Notes under the pieces: generated by a model
Databases searched by the model: none
The model's input: the letters and a program-made list of their open reading frames with translations, nothing else
Told to the model about the DNA's origin: nothing
In this document: one piece after another, positions 1-7,176 of the stretch
Numbering within the stretch: position 1 is the first letter of the stretch
Layout: each line of letters begins with the position of its first letter
NCBI GenBank assembly: GCA_003455275.1
Contig: DMRR01000063.1
Location: forward strand, 948-13,063
Direction of reading: 5' to 3'
DNA length: 12,116 nt
Origin: Bacteroidota bacterium
GTDB taxonomy: Bacteria > Bacteroidota > Bacteroidia > Chitinophagales > UBA10324
Made by a program: the position numbers and the translations under genes

Positions 1-1091
1 GCTTTTAATGCAAGAGGAAATTTCTCTTTATAGGAAAAAATTTTATTTAGTCCTTCTGCGAAAGCGCCGCTTGTCTCAGGATTAATACAAACGCCGCAAT
101 TATTTCCTTCCACGGCTTTGGCATATTCCGGTTGCGCTGTGGCGAGCACCGGAATTTCCGCCATGATGTAACTGAAAATTTTATTGTCGAGTGCGAGCCA
201 GTAACTCAAATCTTTTTTGTTCCATGCAGAAACAATTCCGGCATCGCAGCCACTTAGCACTTCCGTGATTTTAGAAATAGGAATGAGTTCATGAAAAAAA
301 ATATTTGTCCATCTTTTTTGTTTCACCCATTCTTTAAACCAGAGTGAGTGCGAATCATCACCGGTGATAATTACTACTGAAAGATTTTTCATTTCAGAAA
401 ACTCAGAGAGAGCTTGCTCCATGCGCAGCGTGTGGCGGTAAAGATGCGCGCCTATGTAAACCACAATTTTGTTTTCAGCAGGAATAGAAAATTTTTTGCG
501 CAGGTAATTGCTTCGTTCCTTCACTTCTTCATATCGCGGAATGTTGCGTGTGACAACAGGAGCGTTTTTGAGATTGAAATATTTCTGAAGGATTTCAGAA
601 ATGGATTCGTTAACCGTGATTAAGTAATCTGCAGAGCTTCCATCAATTTTTTCGCGGCGCACTTCAAGTCGGCGCACGAGCCATGATTTTAACCAAAGCA
701 TAAAACCCGGAGCAGAAACATGGAGGGGCCACTGGTGAAACAACTCGCGCGATTCATAAATCAGTATTGCATCCGGATTTTTTTTTCGGATGAGTGTACC
801 AAGATGCAGCATCACGCGGTCGTGACAGTGAATTATTTCAAATTTTGTTTCCAGAATTTTTTCTGCAAATGCTGAAAGAATTTTTTCTCTTCTCCTGAAA
901 ATATAAATCTCCGGAGTGAAAATGCGGTGGATGAAATAATTTTCTTTTTGCTCTTCATCGGGTTTCGCATTTCCCTTCATGCAAAAAAGATGAAGCTCAA
1001 TGTCAAGAGAAGCGAGCGACTCTGTTTCCAGCAACGCCCGGCGATCAATAGTGAGATTATTATCGAGAAGAAGCGCAACTTTCTTCTTCAT
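1..1091 (-). CDS. GT4-like glycosyltransferase, 3' end missing
   Basis: The frame is open from an ATG at 1091 to the left edge, giving 363 complete codons with no stop, so the C-terminus is outside the window. The N-terminal half looks like the acceptor-side Rossmann domain of GT-B enzymes: a start rich in hydrophobics (KKKVALLLDNN), then IDRR near residues 15-18, an IIHCHD motif at 86-91 and YESRELF at 112-118. The C-terminal half has the donor-side pattern VVYIGA (210-215), VVIITGDD (239-246) and NKIFSYIMAEIPVLA (303-317), which matches the NKlfEYmaaGiPV block of family GT4. Here the usual Glu and Gly of that block are Ser and Glu, so the sugar donor cannot be guessed. It starts 4 bases after the stop of the deacetylase gene, so the two are almost certainly co-transcribed. 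No membrane segment is visible; it is probably cytoplasmic and acts on a surface glycan. Family assignment is firm, substrate unknown. Confidence 0.85.
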   Translation of the reverse strand, partial: MKKKVALLLDNNLTIDRRALLETESLASLDIELHLFCMKGNAKPDEEQKENYFIHRIFTPEIYIFRRREKILSAFAEKILETKFEIIHCHDRVMLHLGTLIRKKNPDAILIYESRELFHQWPLHVSAPGFMLWLKSWLVRRLEVRREKIDGSSADYLITVNESISEILQKYFNLKNAPVVTRNIPRYEEVKERSNYLRKKFSIPAENKIVVYIGAHLYRHTLRMEQALSEFSEMKNLSVVIITGDDSHSLWFKEWVKQKRWTNIFFHELIPISKITEVLSGCDAGIVSAWNKKDLSYWLALDNKIFSYIMAEIPVLATAQPEYAKAVEGNNCGVCINPETSGAFAEGLNKIFSYKEKFPLALK

Positions 1092-1095
1092 GCAT

Positions 1096-1728
1096 TCAGT
1101 AAATAACTTTTATTACTTCAAATGCTTCTGCGAACTCAGCGCCGATCTGAACGCCGCGCGCAGTAGCTAGGCCGCGGATGAAAGCTTCATTCAGGTAAGC
1201 GCGGTGTGATTGAGATTTATATTCTTTAAGAGCTTCCATTTTTTTCTGAATATTTTCTTCTGAAAGTTTCAGAAAACAATTAGTCTGAAAATTCAAATTA
1301 TTCCATGGTAACTCGTAACCAAAAATTGTGGCGTCTTTAAAGGCGCGCAACCCTTCATTGTGAATCACCTGATGATCCTGATGCAGATCAGATGAACAGG
1401 GAAGAAAAACTACATCGGGGTTCAGTTCTCTTTTAAGCACCACCATGTCTTCCAAAATATTTTGACGGTAAGTGCTGAAATGACGAACATCATAATCAAA
1501 CAAGCGGAGATTCTGTTGTGGAATGCCCAGAATTTTTGTAGCTGCTTTTAGTTCTTTTTCTAATGTATCGGGAGCAAGTCCGGGTTCGAGTGATCGCTTG
1601 CAGAGCGAAAAAGCAGCGTAGTAAATTTCTTTTCTTTCGCTGAGGAGGCGCGAAATACTTCCGCCCAAACCAAGCTCGCCATCATCAGTGTGCGGAGCTA
1701 AAATCAGGAATCGATTTTTGTCAATCAT
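1096..1728 (-). CDS. PIG-L/LmbE-family sugar N-deacetylase
   Basis: This 210-residue protein has the zinc-hydrolase signature of the PIG-L family. PHTDDGELGLGG at residues 12-23 supplies His13, Asp15 and Asp16, and DLHQDH at 114-119 supplies His116 and His119. In the family (MshB is the best-studied member) one His and Asp near the N-terminus and the last His of HxxH bind zinc, the other Asp is the general base, and the enzyme removes acetyl from an N-acetylglucosamine unit. The C-terminal part (GYELPWNN at 137-144, YKSQSHR at 170-176, RGVQIGAEFAEAFE at 191-204) is of the type found in polysaccharide and LPS gene clusters rather than the bacillithiol BshB group. No signal peptide, so cytoplasmic. 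Its position directly before a glycosyltransferase gene (4-base gap) suggests it deacetylates a sugar in the same glycan pathway. All expected catalytic residues are present, so it should be active; the substrate is not known. Confidence 0.9.
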   Translation of the reverse strand: MIDKNRFLILAPHTDDGELGLGGSISRLLSERKEIYYAAFSLCKRSLEPGLAPDTLEKELKAATKILGIPQQNLRLFDYDVRHFSTYRQNILEDMVVLKRELNPDVVFLPCSSDLHQDHQVIHNEGLRAFKDATIFGYELPWNNLNFQTNCFLKLSEENIQKKMEALKEYKSQSHRAYLNEAFIRGLATARGVQIGAEFAEAFEVIKVIY

Positions 1729-1734
1729 AGAGGG

Positions 1735-1742
1735 CGAAGATA
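1735..1742 (-). promoter_or_regulatory. possible -7 element before the deacetylase gene
   Basis: Read on the minus strand this is TATCTTCG, one base away from the Bacteroidota -7 consensus TAnnTTTG, in the 42-base gap between the FAD oxidase and the deacetylase. Only 6 bases separate it from the ATG, so a transcript from it would be nearly leaderless. I see no TTG at the usual -33 spacing. It could give the last two genes of the run their own transcription start, or be chance. Confidence 0.25.
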
Positions 1743-1770
1743 AACATGCACATTATCTGATTGTGATTTC

Positions 1771-3075
1771 TCATTCACCAAGCAACCGCCGGCTTTGCAG
1801 CGAGGAAAATATTTTTTCTTTATCATACTTCCTTTTCAAAAAAAGAAATTCATTTATCCGTGGTTGTGTTTTAATAAAAACTTCGGCTGAAAGACGGGCA
1901 TCTTTTGCTAAATAAAATCTCCCCTGATATTTCATCACTACTTCATCCATTTCATTCATCAATGAAAAATATTTTTCAGTTGCAGGAAAATCCAATGCCA
2001 GGCACAAGCCCTTCATTGGAAATGAAAGAATTCCTTTTCCCTCTTCTCCAAAATTTTTAAGGACAGCCAGGTAGCTTTCGCAGTGGCGCAATTTCATCAA
2101 TGAAAATATTTCTTCCAGTCCTTGCTCTGCATTTTCAAGCGGCAGAACAAATTGATATTGCACCATTCCGGCTGTTCCATAAAGGCGGTTCCAGTTTTTG
2201 ATTTTATCGAGTGGAAAATGAAAATCAACAATGTGTCTCAGTTTTTTGCCTTGCCGGGTTGTCAGCTTCCGTGTTTTATTATAAATATTAACTCCTGCAG
2301 CGTTCAATATTGCGAATGGAAAAGAGAAAGGAATATTGAATTTGAAATTTTGCTTCATAAAAATCTTTTTCCCTTTTCCGGCGAGCGAAGCCTCCTGTTT
2401 TGTTGCATAATTGGCTGAAGAAAAAATACCAGAGATGTTTTTATCAAATGCATCAAGCCAGGCAACGCAAAACTCGTCGCTGCAATTTTTCATCATCTCA
2501 ATCACCAGCGACAGGCTTTTTACAAAGACAGTTTTTTCAGTCATATAACAGCTTTCCAATTTCTGCAACTGAATTTTTGCACGAAGAATAATTGCGATCA
2601 AGCCCATGCCGCCCGTAACGGCAAAAAACAATTCAGAATTTTTTGCAGCAGAACAGTTGACTACCTCGCCAGAGGATAGCATGACATCCATCTCGGCAAT
2701 ATGATTTGAAAAACTTCCTTTCACCATGTGATTCTTCCCGTGTATATCAGCGCTAATTGCTCCTCCGATTGTAACATCTGCGGTTCCCGGAACAATCGGG
2801 AGCATCCACCCCGCATGAACAATGAAGTTAAGAATTTCACGAATGCTTACACCGGATTCAATTTCTATAATTCCGGTTAATGGATCGAAGTGAACAATTT
2901 TTTTCAGCGTGGTGAGGTCAAGAATATTTTCAGCAAGCGATGAATCGCCATAGCTTTTCCCGAGTCCGCGAGGAATAATTTTTTCTGAATGAATTTTTAT
3001 TCCTTCTGATGAAAATGAAATTATTTCTGCCTTCACTTTCAGGAATCTTCCCCAACTCTTTACAAGTTTTTTCAT
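1771..3075 (-). CDS. DprE1-like FAD-dependent oxidoreductase
   Basis: This 434-residue protein is a VAO/PCMH-fold flavoprotein (FAD_binding_4 type) closely resembling mycobacterial DprE1, the decaprenylphosphoryl-ribose 2'-oxidase. FAD-binding signatures are RGLGKSYGDSS at residues 36-46, PGTADVTIGGAI at 96-107 and IHGKNH at 111-116, followed by GSFSNH. The last of these aligns with DprE1 His132-Gly133-Lys134. QYQF at 306-309 aligns with the DprE1 Gln334/Gln336 region, and YLAKDAR at 388-394 places Lys391 on catalytic Lys418. The benzothiazinone target Cys387 corresponds to Ala360 here. Family members oxidise a sugar hydroxyl to a keto-sugar that a partner SDR then reduces; no SDR or UbiA-type prenyltransferase is visible in this window. 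Neighbours are an alpha/beta hydrolase (7-base gap upstream) and a deacetylase/glycosyltransferase pair downstream, so a role in glycan or glycolipid synthesis is likely. The true substrate is unknown. No signal peptide is seen. Confidence 0.85.
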   Translation of the reverse strand: MKKLVKSWGRFLKVKAEIISFSSEGIKIHSEKIIPRGLGKSYGDSSLAENILDLTTLKKIVHFDPLTGIIEIESGVSIREILNFIVHAGWMLPIVPGTADVTIGGAISADIHGKNHMVKGSFSNHIAEMDVMLSSGEVVNCSAAKNSELFFAVTGGMGLIAIILRAKIQLQKLESCYMTEKTVFVKSLSLVIEMMKNCSDEFCVAWLDAFDKNISGIFSSANYATKQEASLAGKGKKIFMKQNFKFNIPFSFPFAILNAAGVNIYNKTRKLTTRQGKKLRHIVDFHFPLDKIKNWNRLYGTAGMVQYQFVLPLENAEQGLEEIFSLMKLRHCESYLAVLKNFGEEGKGILSFPMKGLCLALDFPATEKYFSLMNEMDEVVMKYQGRFYLAKDARLSAEVFIKTQPRINEFLFLKRKYDKEKIFSSLQSRRLLGE

Positions 3076-3082
3076 AGTGAAA

Positions 3083-3877
3083 TCAACTCAATACAAAATT
3101 CAAAACAGCTTGTTTTGATTTTTCAGGTTCTTCAAACATTCCCATATGCGCGCTGTGCTGAAGCAAACAAATCTGAGCTGATGCAGGAAGATGAGACATC
3201 ATCAAACTTTTTTCGAATGGAATTGCGAGATCATGCTTGCCTATTATCATGAGAATGGGTAGCGAAGTTGTTGAAAGAAAACTGGTTTTATCTTTCCGGT
3301 TGCCCATTGCAAGCGAGCCATTCGCAATCGCCGATGCCGGAAAAACTGCTGCGCGATCTTCGAGTGATTGTATTAATAATTTATTGTTTGCTGCAAATTC
3401 ATTTGTAAATAGTGTTGGAAAAAGTTCGTGCGCAAAAACTTTGCTTCCATTGCTGAGCACAAACTCTGCTACTTTTTTTCGGTTCTGTTTTTTTTGATCA
3501 TCGTCCTGGAAACATGAACTATGAAATAATCCAATCCCGCACAGGCGGTCTGAATATTTTTCTGCAAAAGCAAGAGCTACATAACCTCCCATTGAATGTC
3601 CTACCATAAAACACTTTTCAATTTGTTCGGAAATCAAAACTGCTTCTATGGCATCGGCGATGTGTTCTAAGGTGGTATGTTCGGTACCCGGCAATGATTT
3701 CCCAAAGCCCGGAAGATCAATACAAATGATTCTAATATCCTTTTCAAGCGGAACAATGAATTCATTCCATACATTGAGATCTTCACAAAAACCATGAAGC
3801 AACACAAGAATTTTTTCTCCGTTTCCGGTGAATGAATAATTGATTTTCGATTGAAGATGATGAATGTTTTTTTCCAT
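3083..3877 (-). CDS. alpha/beta hydrolase
   Basis: This 264-residue protein is a typical single-domain alpha/beta-hydrolase of about the usual length. The oxyanion-hole motif HGF lies at residues 28-30, and DLPGFGKS at 54-61 is the standard strand-4 loop. The nucleophile elbow GHSMGG at 93-98 gives Ser95, GKHD at 213-216 gives the acid Asp216, and SAHMGMFEEPE at 242-252 gives His244, so the catalytic triad is complete. A lid region lies around 120-200. No signal peptide, so cytoplasmic. The substrate (ester, thioester or other) cannot be told from the sequence; this family resists prediction. It is the first gene of the tight minus-strand run, 7 bases before the DprE1-like oxidase, and is probably co-transcribed with it. 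The ATG at 3877 is the natural start because the first beta strand follows directly. Confidence 0.88.
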   Translation of the reverse strand: MEKNIHHLQSKINYSFTGNGEKILVLLHGFCEDLNVWNEFIVPLEKDIRIICIDLPGFGKSLPGTEHTTLEHIADAIEAVLISEQIEKCFMVGHSMGGYVALAFAEKYSDRLCGIGLFHSSCFQDDDQKKQNRKKVAEFVLSNGSKVFAHELFPTLFTNEFAANNKLLIQSLEDRAAVFPASAIANGSLAMGNRKDKTSFLSTTSLPILMIIGKHDLAIPFEKSLMMSHLPASAQICLLQHSAHMGMFEEPEKSKQAVLNFVLS

Positions 3878-3882
3878 TCAGG

Positions 3883-3890
3883 CGAAAATA
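3883..3890 (-). promoter_or_regulatory. possible -7 element before the hydrolase gene
   Basis: On the minus strand this reads TATTTTCG, one mismatch from TAnnTTTG, in the 66-base gap between the CHU-type protein gene and the hydrolase. Just 5 bases separate it from the ATG at 3877. A TTT, not the usual TTG, sits 21 bases upstream. It is the best candidate for the promoter of the hydrolase-oxidase-deacetylase-glycosyltransferase run, but the evidence is only a short motif. Confidence 0.28.
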
Positions 3891-3943
3891 AATTCACTTA
3901 TCAGAGCCGGTAAAGCGCGGGCGAAAAATTTTCGGTAAAATAA

Positions 3944-5707
3944 TTATCGCAATAGCATCACAGTTCCTTTTCGCTCTGTGTTGCGGCCTTGCCCATCTAC
4001 TACCTGCACCAGGTAAGCATAAACACCCTGCTCTGAAGGCCTTCCTTTATAATCACCATCCCAACCTTCATTGAAATCAGTTGTTGAAAAAATTATTCCA
4101 CCCCAACGATTGTAAACCTGAAACAAATAACTCTTGTTATCAGCAAACCGGAGAACTGGTTTGAAAATATTATTCTTTCCATTCGGAGCAAATGCATTAG
4201 GCACCATGATTTTTAAAAGCTGATCAATACAGACCTCGTTGGATTCGCTTCTCACGGTGTCAATGATTCCATTTGGAAAGTGTACTGTATCAGTGGCAAT
4301 AATTTTATAACAAAGAGTTCCATTTGATTCTGTGACCAAATCAGTAACATCTTCTTCATAACTCAGCGTTGAAGCGTTTACACTGTCAACAAATATATAG
4401 GCTCCGCCGGGCGTGCGCCGCAGGATAGTGTAACTCTGAACATCACCGTACTGCAGATAAAAGAAATCGCTCCAGTCAATATGATTTTTTAAAGTGCTGT
4501 ATGAATTGCCGGTGAGCAGTATGCTCTTCCCTGATGAGGAAACTGTATCGGCACCACAGCTGTCAATTGATGTGAATCGGTAGTAATAACTATAGTCAGA
4601 AGTAAGTGCGCTGCTATCAGAAAACAAGTTTATTGCGTTCAGGTTTGATGGTACAGAAACCACCGCAATATCCGCAAAGGAAACTCCATCAGTGCATCTT
4701 GAAATTTTCAAGCTTCGTACATCAGAATTTGGGTTCATACTGAAAAATATATTTACAACTCCCGGTGAGGCAACTGTTACATTTCGAACATAAAAATCTG
4801 CAACCGGCGCATCAGGATTGGGCGGAATGCAAATAATGTTTGACATAGAAATAAAACTCGTAGCCCCGGTGTCGTCATAAGCCACTACATAAAAACACAA
4901 ATTATCAGCTCCATAAAAAAAAGTTGCGGTAGTATCAAAGGTTGAATCAATACGGACATAGGCCCCATTATTCACTGACTCAAAAACTTCATAATGATGA
5001 ACGCCGCCAAGCCAGTTTCTGTATCTCGTCCAGTACAGATGGCCGGTAGTGCTGCAATTAGCTGATAGATTAAAAAGGAAAACAGTTTGATGCGGATTCA
5101 GATTCAGATTACCAATCTTTCCGCAGCTATCCATAGCAGCTATTGTGTATGATGCCGGACCCGCTGCAGTGTTTGCTCCGGGAATGGTATCGAATGAGGT
5201 GCTGCTGCCATAGACCGTATCAATTGCAAAATACTGCCCGCCAAGAAAGAGATAAATTACATAAGCATAAATCTCAGGATCAGTTCCGGGTTGCCATTGC
5301 AGAATAGCACCGGCCGGGCCGGGGGGATAGGCGGTAATGAAATCAATTAGAGGAGCTATTGGTGGTAAATCATCGAGGGTATCACTATTCTGTGGATTAT
5401 AACCCGGGCAATTAAAAATGCTGACCATATAAAAACTCCAATTGCCGGAATCAATTCCCATAAGTGTTGTATCGGTTTGCATTTGATTGGAAATTGTTGC
5501 CACAATACCATAAGGTCCGCCATTAAAACTTCCATATATTTCATATGCTATAAATGGCCCGCAGCCATTAACAGGATCAATCCATGATAGAGAAATATCG
5601 GTTCCATTAGATGTTACGCAATTCAGATCCGGAGGGAAAAGTGTTTGAGCTCTTCCGGAAAATGAAATCAAGATAAAAATAAAAAAAGCTGAAATCCGTG
5701 CTGACAT
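3944..5707 (-). CDS. secreted fibronectin-III-like protein with CHU-type T9SS sorting domain
   Basis: With the ATG at 5707 the protein has 587 residues. It begins with a classic signal peptide (MSARISAFFIFILISFSGRAQ, cleavage probably after Gln21). About five fibronectin-III-like modules follow, roughly 25-110, 115-210, 213-300, 303-400 and 403-495. They carry recurring cysteine/Asp-Ser-Cys-Gly motifs (DSCG twice) that may form disulfides. The last 90 residues, from about 498, are a gliding-motility-associated C-terminal domain: VPNAFAPNG, then VYNRWGGIIF, GWDGDYKGRP and GVYAYLVQV. This is the type B sorting signal recognised by the Bacteroidota type IX secretion system, so the protein should be exported and attached to or released from the cell surface. 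An in-frame TTG at 5722 would add five residues, but a candidate promoter overlaps that region and the ATG gives the cleaner signal peptide. The role is probably adhesion or another surface function; no enzymatic domain is seen. It is likely transcribed separately from the hydrolase run. Confidence 0.88.
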   Translation of the reverse strand: MSARISAFFIFILISFSGRAQTLFPPDLNCVTSNGTDISLSWIDPVNGCGPFIAYEIYGSFNGGPYGIVATISNQMQTDTTLMGIDSGNWSFYMVSIFNCPGYNPQNSDTLDDLPPIAPLIDFITAYPPGPAGAILQWQPGTDPEIYAYVIYLFLGGQYFAIDTVYGSSTSFDTIPGANTAAGPASYTIAAMDSCGKIGNLNLNPHQTVFLFNLSANCSTTGHLYWTRYRNWLGGVHHYEVFESVNNGAYVRIDSTFDTTATFFYGADNLCFYVVAYDDTGATSFISMSNIICIPPNPDAPVADFYVRNVTVASPGVVNIFFSMNPNSDVRSLKISRCTDGVSFADIAVVSVPSNLNAINLFSDSSALTSDYSYYYRFTSIDSCGADTVSSSGKSILLTGNSYSTLKNHIDWSDFFYLQYGDVQSYTILRRTPGGAYIFVDSVNASTLSYEEDVTDLVTESNGTLCYKIIATDTVHFPNGIIDTVRSESNEVCIDQLLKIMVPNAFAPNGKNNIFKPVLRFADNKSYLFQVYNRWGGIIFSTTDFNEGWDGDYKGRPSEQGVYAYLVQVVDGQGRNTERKGTVMLLR

Positions 5708-5725
5708 AGCAATTGGCTTCAACGA

Positions 5726-5757
5726 TAAAAATACAATATGTGATATGCGTCGATCAA
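5726..5757 (-). promoter_or_regulatory. candidate promoter of the CHU-type protein gene
   Basis: On the minus strand a TTG at 5757-5755 is followed after 21 bases by TATTTTTA (5733-5726), seven of eight positions of the Bacteroidota TTG-N17-23-TAnnTTTG promoter. A second, overlapping -7-like word (TATCGTTG, 5727-5720) is also present. Either would put the transcription start downstream of the TTG at 5722, which supports the ATG at 5707 as the real start codon. Confidence 0.38.
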
Positions 5758-5802
5758 AAGTTTTAATCGGTTTTCTTACTTGTCGTCCTTTGGTGAGGGC
5801 AA

Positions 5803-7083
5803 TTATTTTTTTCCAACCACAACCTCAATCATAGAATCAGGATGCAGATAACGATTTGCAAGTTGTATCAAATCATCAGAAGTTACATTCATCATTTCTG
5901 AAATGCCGTTTTGAAAATCTGCGGGAGTCAGATTATATAAAATCAGATGCTTTAAAACTTCAGAAACATTAAATGCGCCATCGGTATCTGAAAGAATGGT
6001 TCCCATGATATAATTTTTAACCAGCCTCAATTCGTCTTCTGCAACTTTTTGGTTACAGAGATTCATCATCTCTATCCTGATCTGATGAATTGCATCAAGT
6101 GTTGCATCAACATTTACTTCAGTTGCCACACAGAAATAGGCATCATCGAGAAATGAAGCGGCGGTACTGTATATTCCATAACAGTATCCTTTGTCTTCAC
6201 GCAAATTCGACATAAGCCGCGAGCCAAAATATCCGCCGAAGATCATGTTAAGGACTTTTACTTTACTAAAATCCGGATGCAAACGATTGATAAATCGCCG
6301 TCCGATTCTAATAGCAGACTGAACCGCATCTTTTTTTTCTTCATAAACTTCTTTTCCACTGAATGAATGAATTACAGGTTCAACGGAAATTTTTTTTGAT
6401 TCAGAAAAATTTTCACTGCCGAAATATTGTTCAATCAGCTTTACAGTTTGATCTGAAACTTTTCCGGCAATAATTGCTGTGCAGTTATCAAAATGAAATC
6501 GGGAAGAATAAAACGAGATCAGTGATTCGCTATCCAGATTTATTAAATCACTTTCTGTTGTAGTGTAACCTATGAAATGATTTTGGCCAAAGAGAGATGC
6601 TGTAAAATTCCGTTGTGCGAGGAATTCAACTTTTTCAAGATTCACTAAAATTTTCTGTGTGTGATTTTGAATATAGGTCTGAAGTTCGCCGGTTGGAAAA
6701 ATTGCTTCTGTCAGAATCTCATGTACAAGCGGAAGAAGTTTGGGAACATGTTTATTCAAAGAGAAAAATGTTACAGAACAGGAATCAATAAAAGCCTGTG
6801 AGTTGAGCGAGGCGCCATAGAAATCAAAAGCTTCAGCGATTTCTTTTGATGAATGTTTTGAAGTTCCGTCACGCATCAATTGCGAAACAGCCCCAGCTAC
6901 ACCTTTTGCCTGTTCGTGCCTTCTTCCTGCTTTGAAAATTAATTCGAGTTTTAAAACATCCTGCTCACCAGCATTAATTATATGAGCAGTCATTCCATTT
7001 TTAAAAACTGTTTTTTGAACCGGAAGCAATTCAATCTTCTCAATTGATTTCAGCTGTGGCTCACGGGTGCGGTCTAATAACAT
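5803..7083 (-). CDS. M16-family peptidase homologue lacking the zinc motif
   Basis: This 426-residue protein has the two-domain architecture of M16B (mitochondrial processing peptidase-like) proteins. The N-terminal domain holds the lead-in LELIFKAGRRHEQAKGVAG at residues 46-64, where active members have HxxEH. Here residues 64-68 are GAVSQ, so the zinc ligands and catalytic Glu are absent. The C-terminal domain carries the family R/Y signature in GGYFGSRL (283-290) and REDKGYCYGIYS (295-306), well conserved. In Bacteroidota such inactive subunits are commonly encoded beside an active HxxEH partner with which they pair, but no active partner is in the window. The R/Y domain is intact, so the protein is likely a folded, functional pseudo-peptidase subunit rather than a decaying gene. 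No signal peptide is evident. The ATG at 7083 matches the usual M-x-DRT start of relatives. Confidence 0.88.
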   Translation of the reverse strand: MLLDRTREPQLKSIEKIELLPVQKTVFKNGMTAHIINAGEQDVLKLELIFKAGRRHEQAKGVAGAVSQLMRDGTSKHSSKEIAEAFDFYGASLNSQAFIDSCSVTFFSLNKHVPKLLPLVHEILTEAIFPTGELQTYIQNHTQKILVNLEKVEFLAQRNFTASLFGQNHFIGYTTTESDLINLDSESLISFYSSRFHFDNCTAIIAGKVSDQTVKLIEQYFGSENFSESKKISVEPVIHSFSGKEVYEEKKDAVQSAIRIGRRFINRLHPDFSKVKVLNMIFGGYFGSRLMSNLREDKGYCYGIYSTAASFLDDAYFCVATEVNVDATLDAIHQIRIEMMNLCNQKVAEDELRLVKNYIMGTILSDTDGAFNVSEVLKHLILYNLTPADFQNGISEMMNVTSDDLIQLANRYLHPDSMIEVVVGKK

Positions 7084-7090
7084 GGGAGCG

Positions 7091-7100
7091 CAAAGAAATA
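7091..7100 (-). promoter_or_regulatory. possible -7 element before the M16 gene
   Basis: The minus strand reads TATTTCTTTG, which contains the TTTG half of the -7 box but with two extra bases between TA and TTTG. Six bases separate it from the ATG at 7083. The following bases (CGCTCC) resemble those after the better element at 10084-10091 (TGCTCC). No TTG is seen at the -33 spacing. Confidence 0.25.
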
Positions 7101-7176
7101 CAAGTTGCCAGATGGAGGTTGATTGACTGGAATTTTTCTTTCAACCCATTAAATAAAAATTGAAAACGAGATGCGG

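Noticed and set aside
414..623. 69-codon plus-strand frame opposite the glycosyltransferase
   Set aside because: The minus-strand frame is an unbroken, recognisable glycosyltransferase over this stretch, so this is a shadow frame.
1096..1728. Bacillithiol deacetylase BshB as identity of the PIG-L gene, with the neighbouring transferase as BshA
   Set aside because: The C-terminal signature fits the polysaccharide-cluster type of PIG-L protein, and the transferase lacks the features I would expect of BshA.
3922..3934. CGAAAAATTTTCG, a near-perfect palindrome in the gap after the CHU-type gene, as a possible terminator
   Set aside because: The two arms leave a loop of about one base and the stem is almost all A-T, so it would not form a stable hairpin in RNA and has no U-tract.
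5310..5326. Very GC-rich palindromic stretch (CCGGC CGG GCCGG then G-run) in an AT-rich gene
   Set aside because: It lies inside the CHU-type coding frame and encodes a Pro-Gly-Pro-Ala-Gly linker, which explains the composition; no regulatory role is supported.
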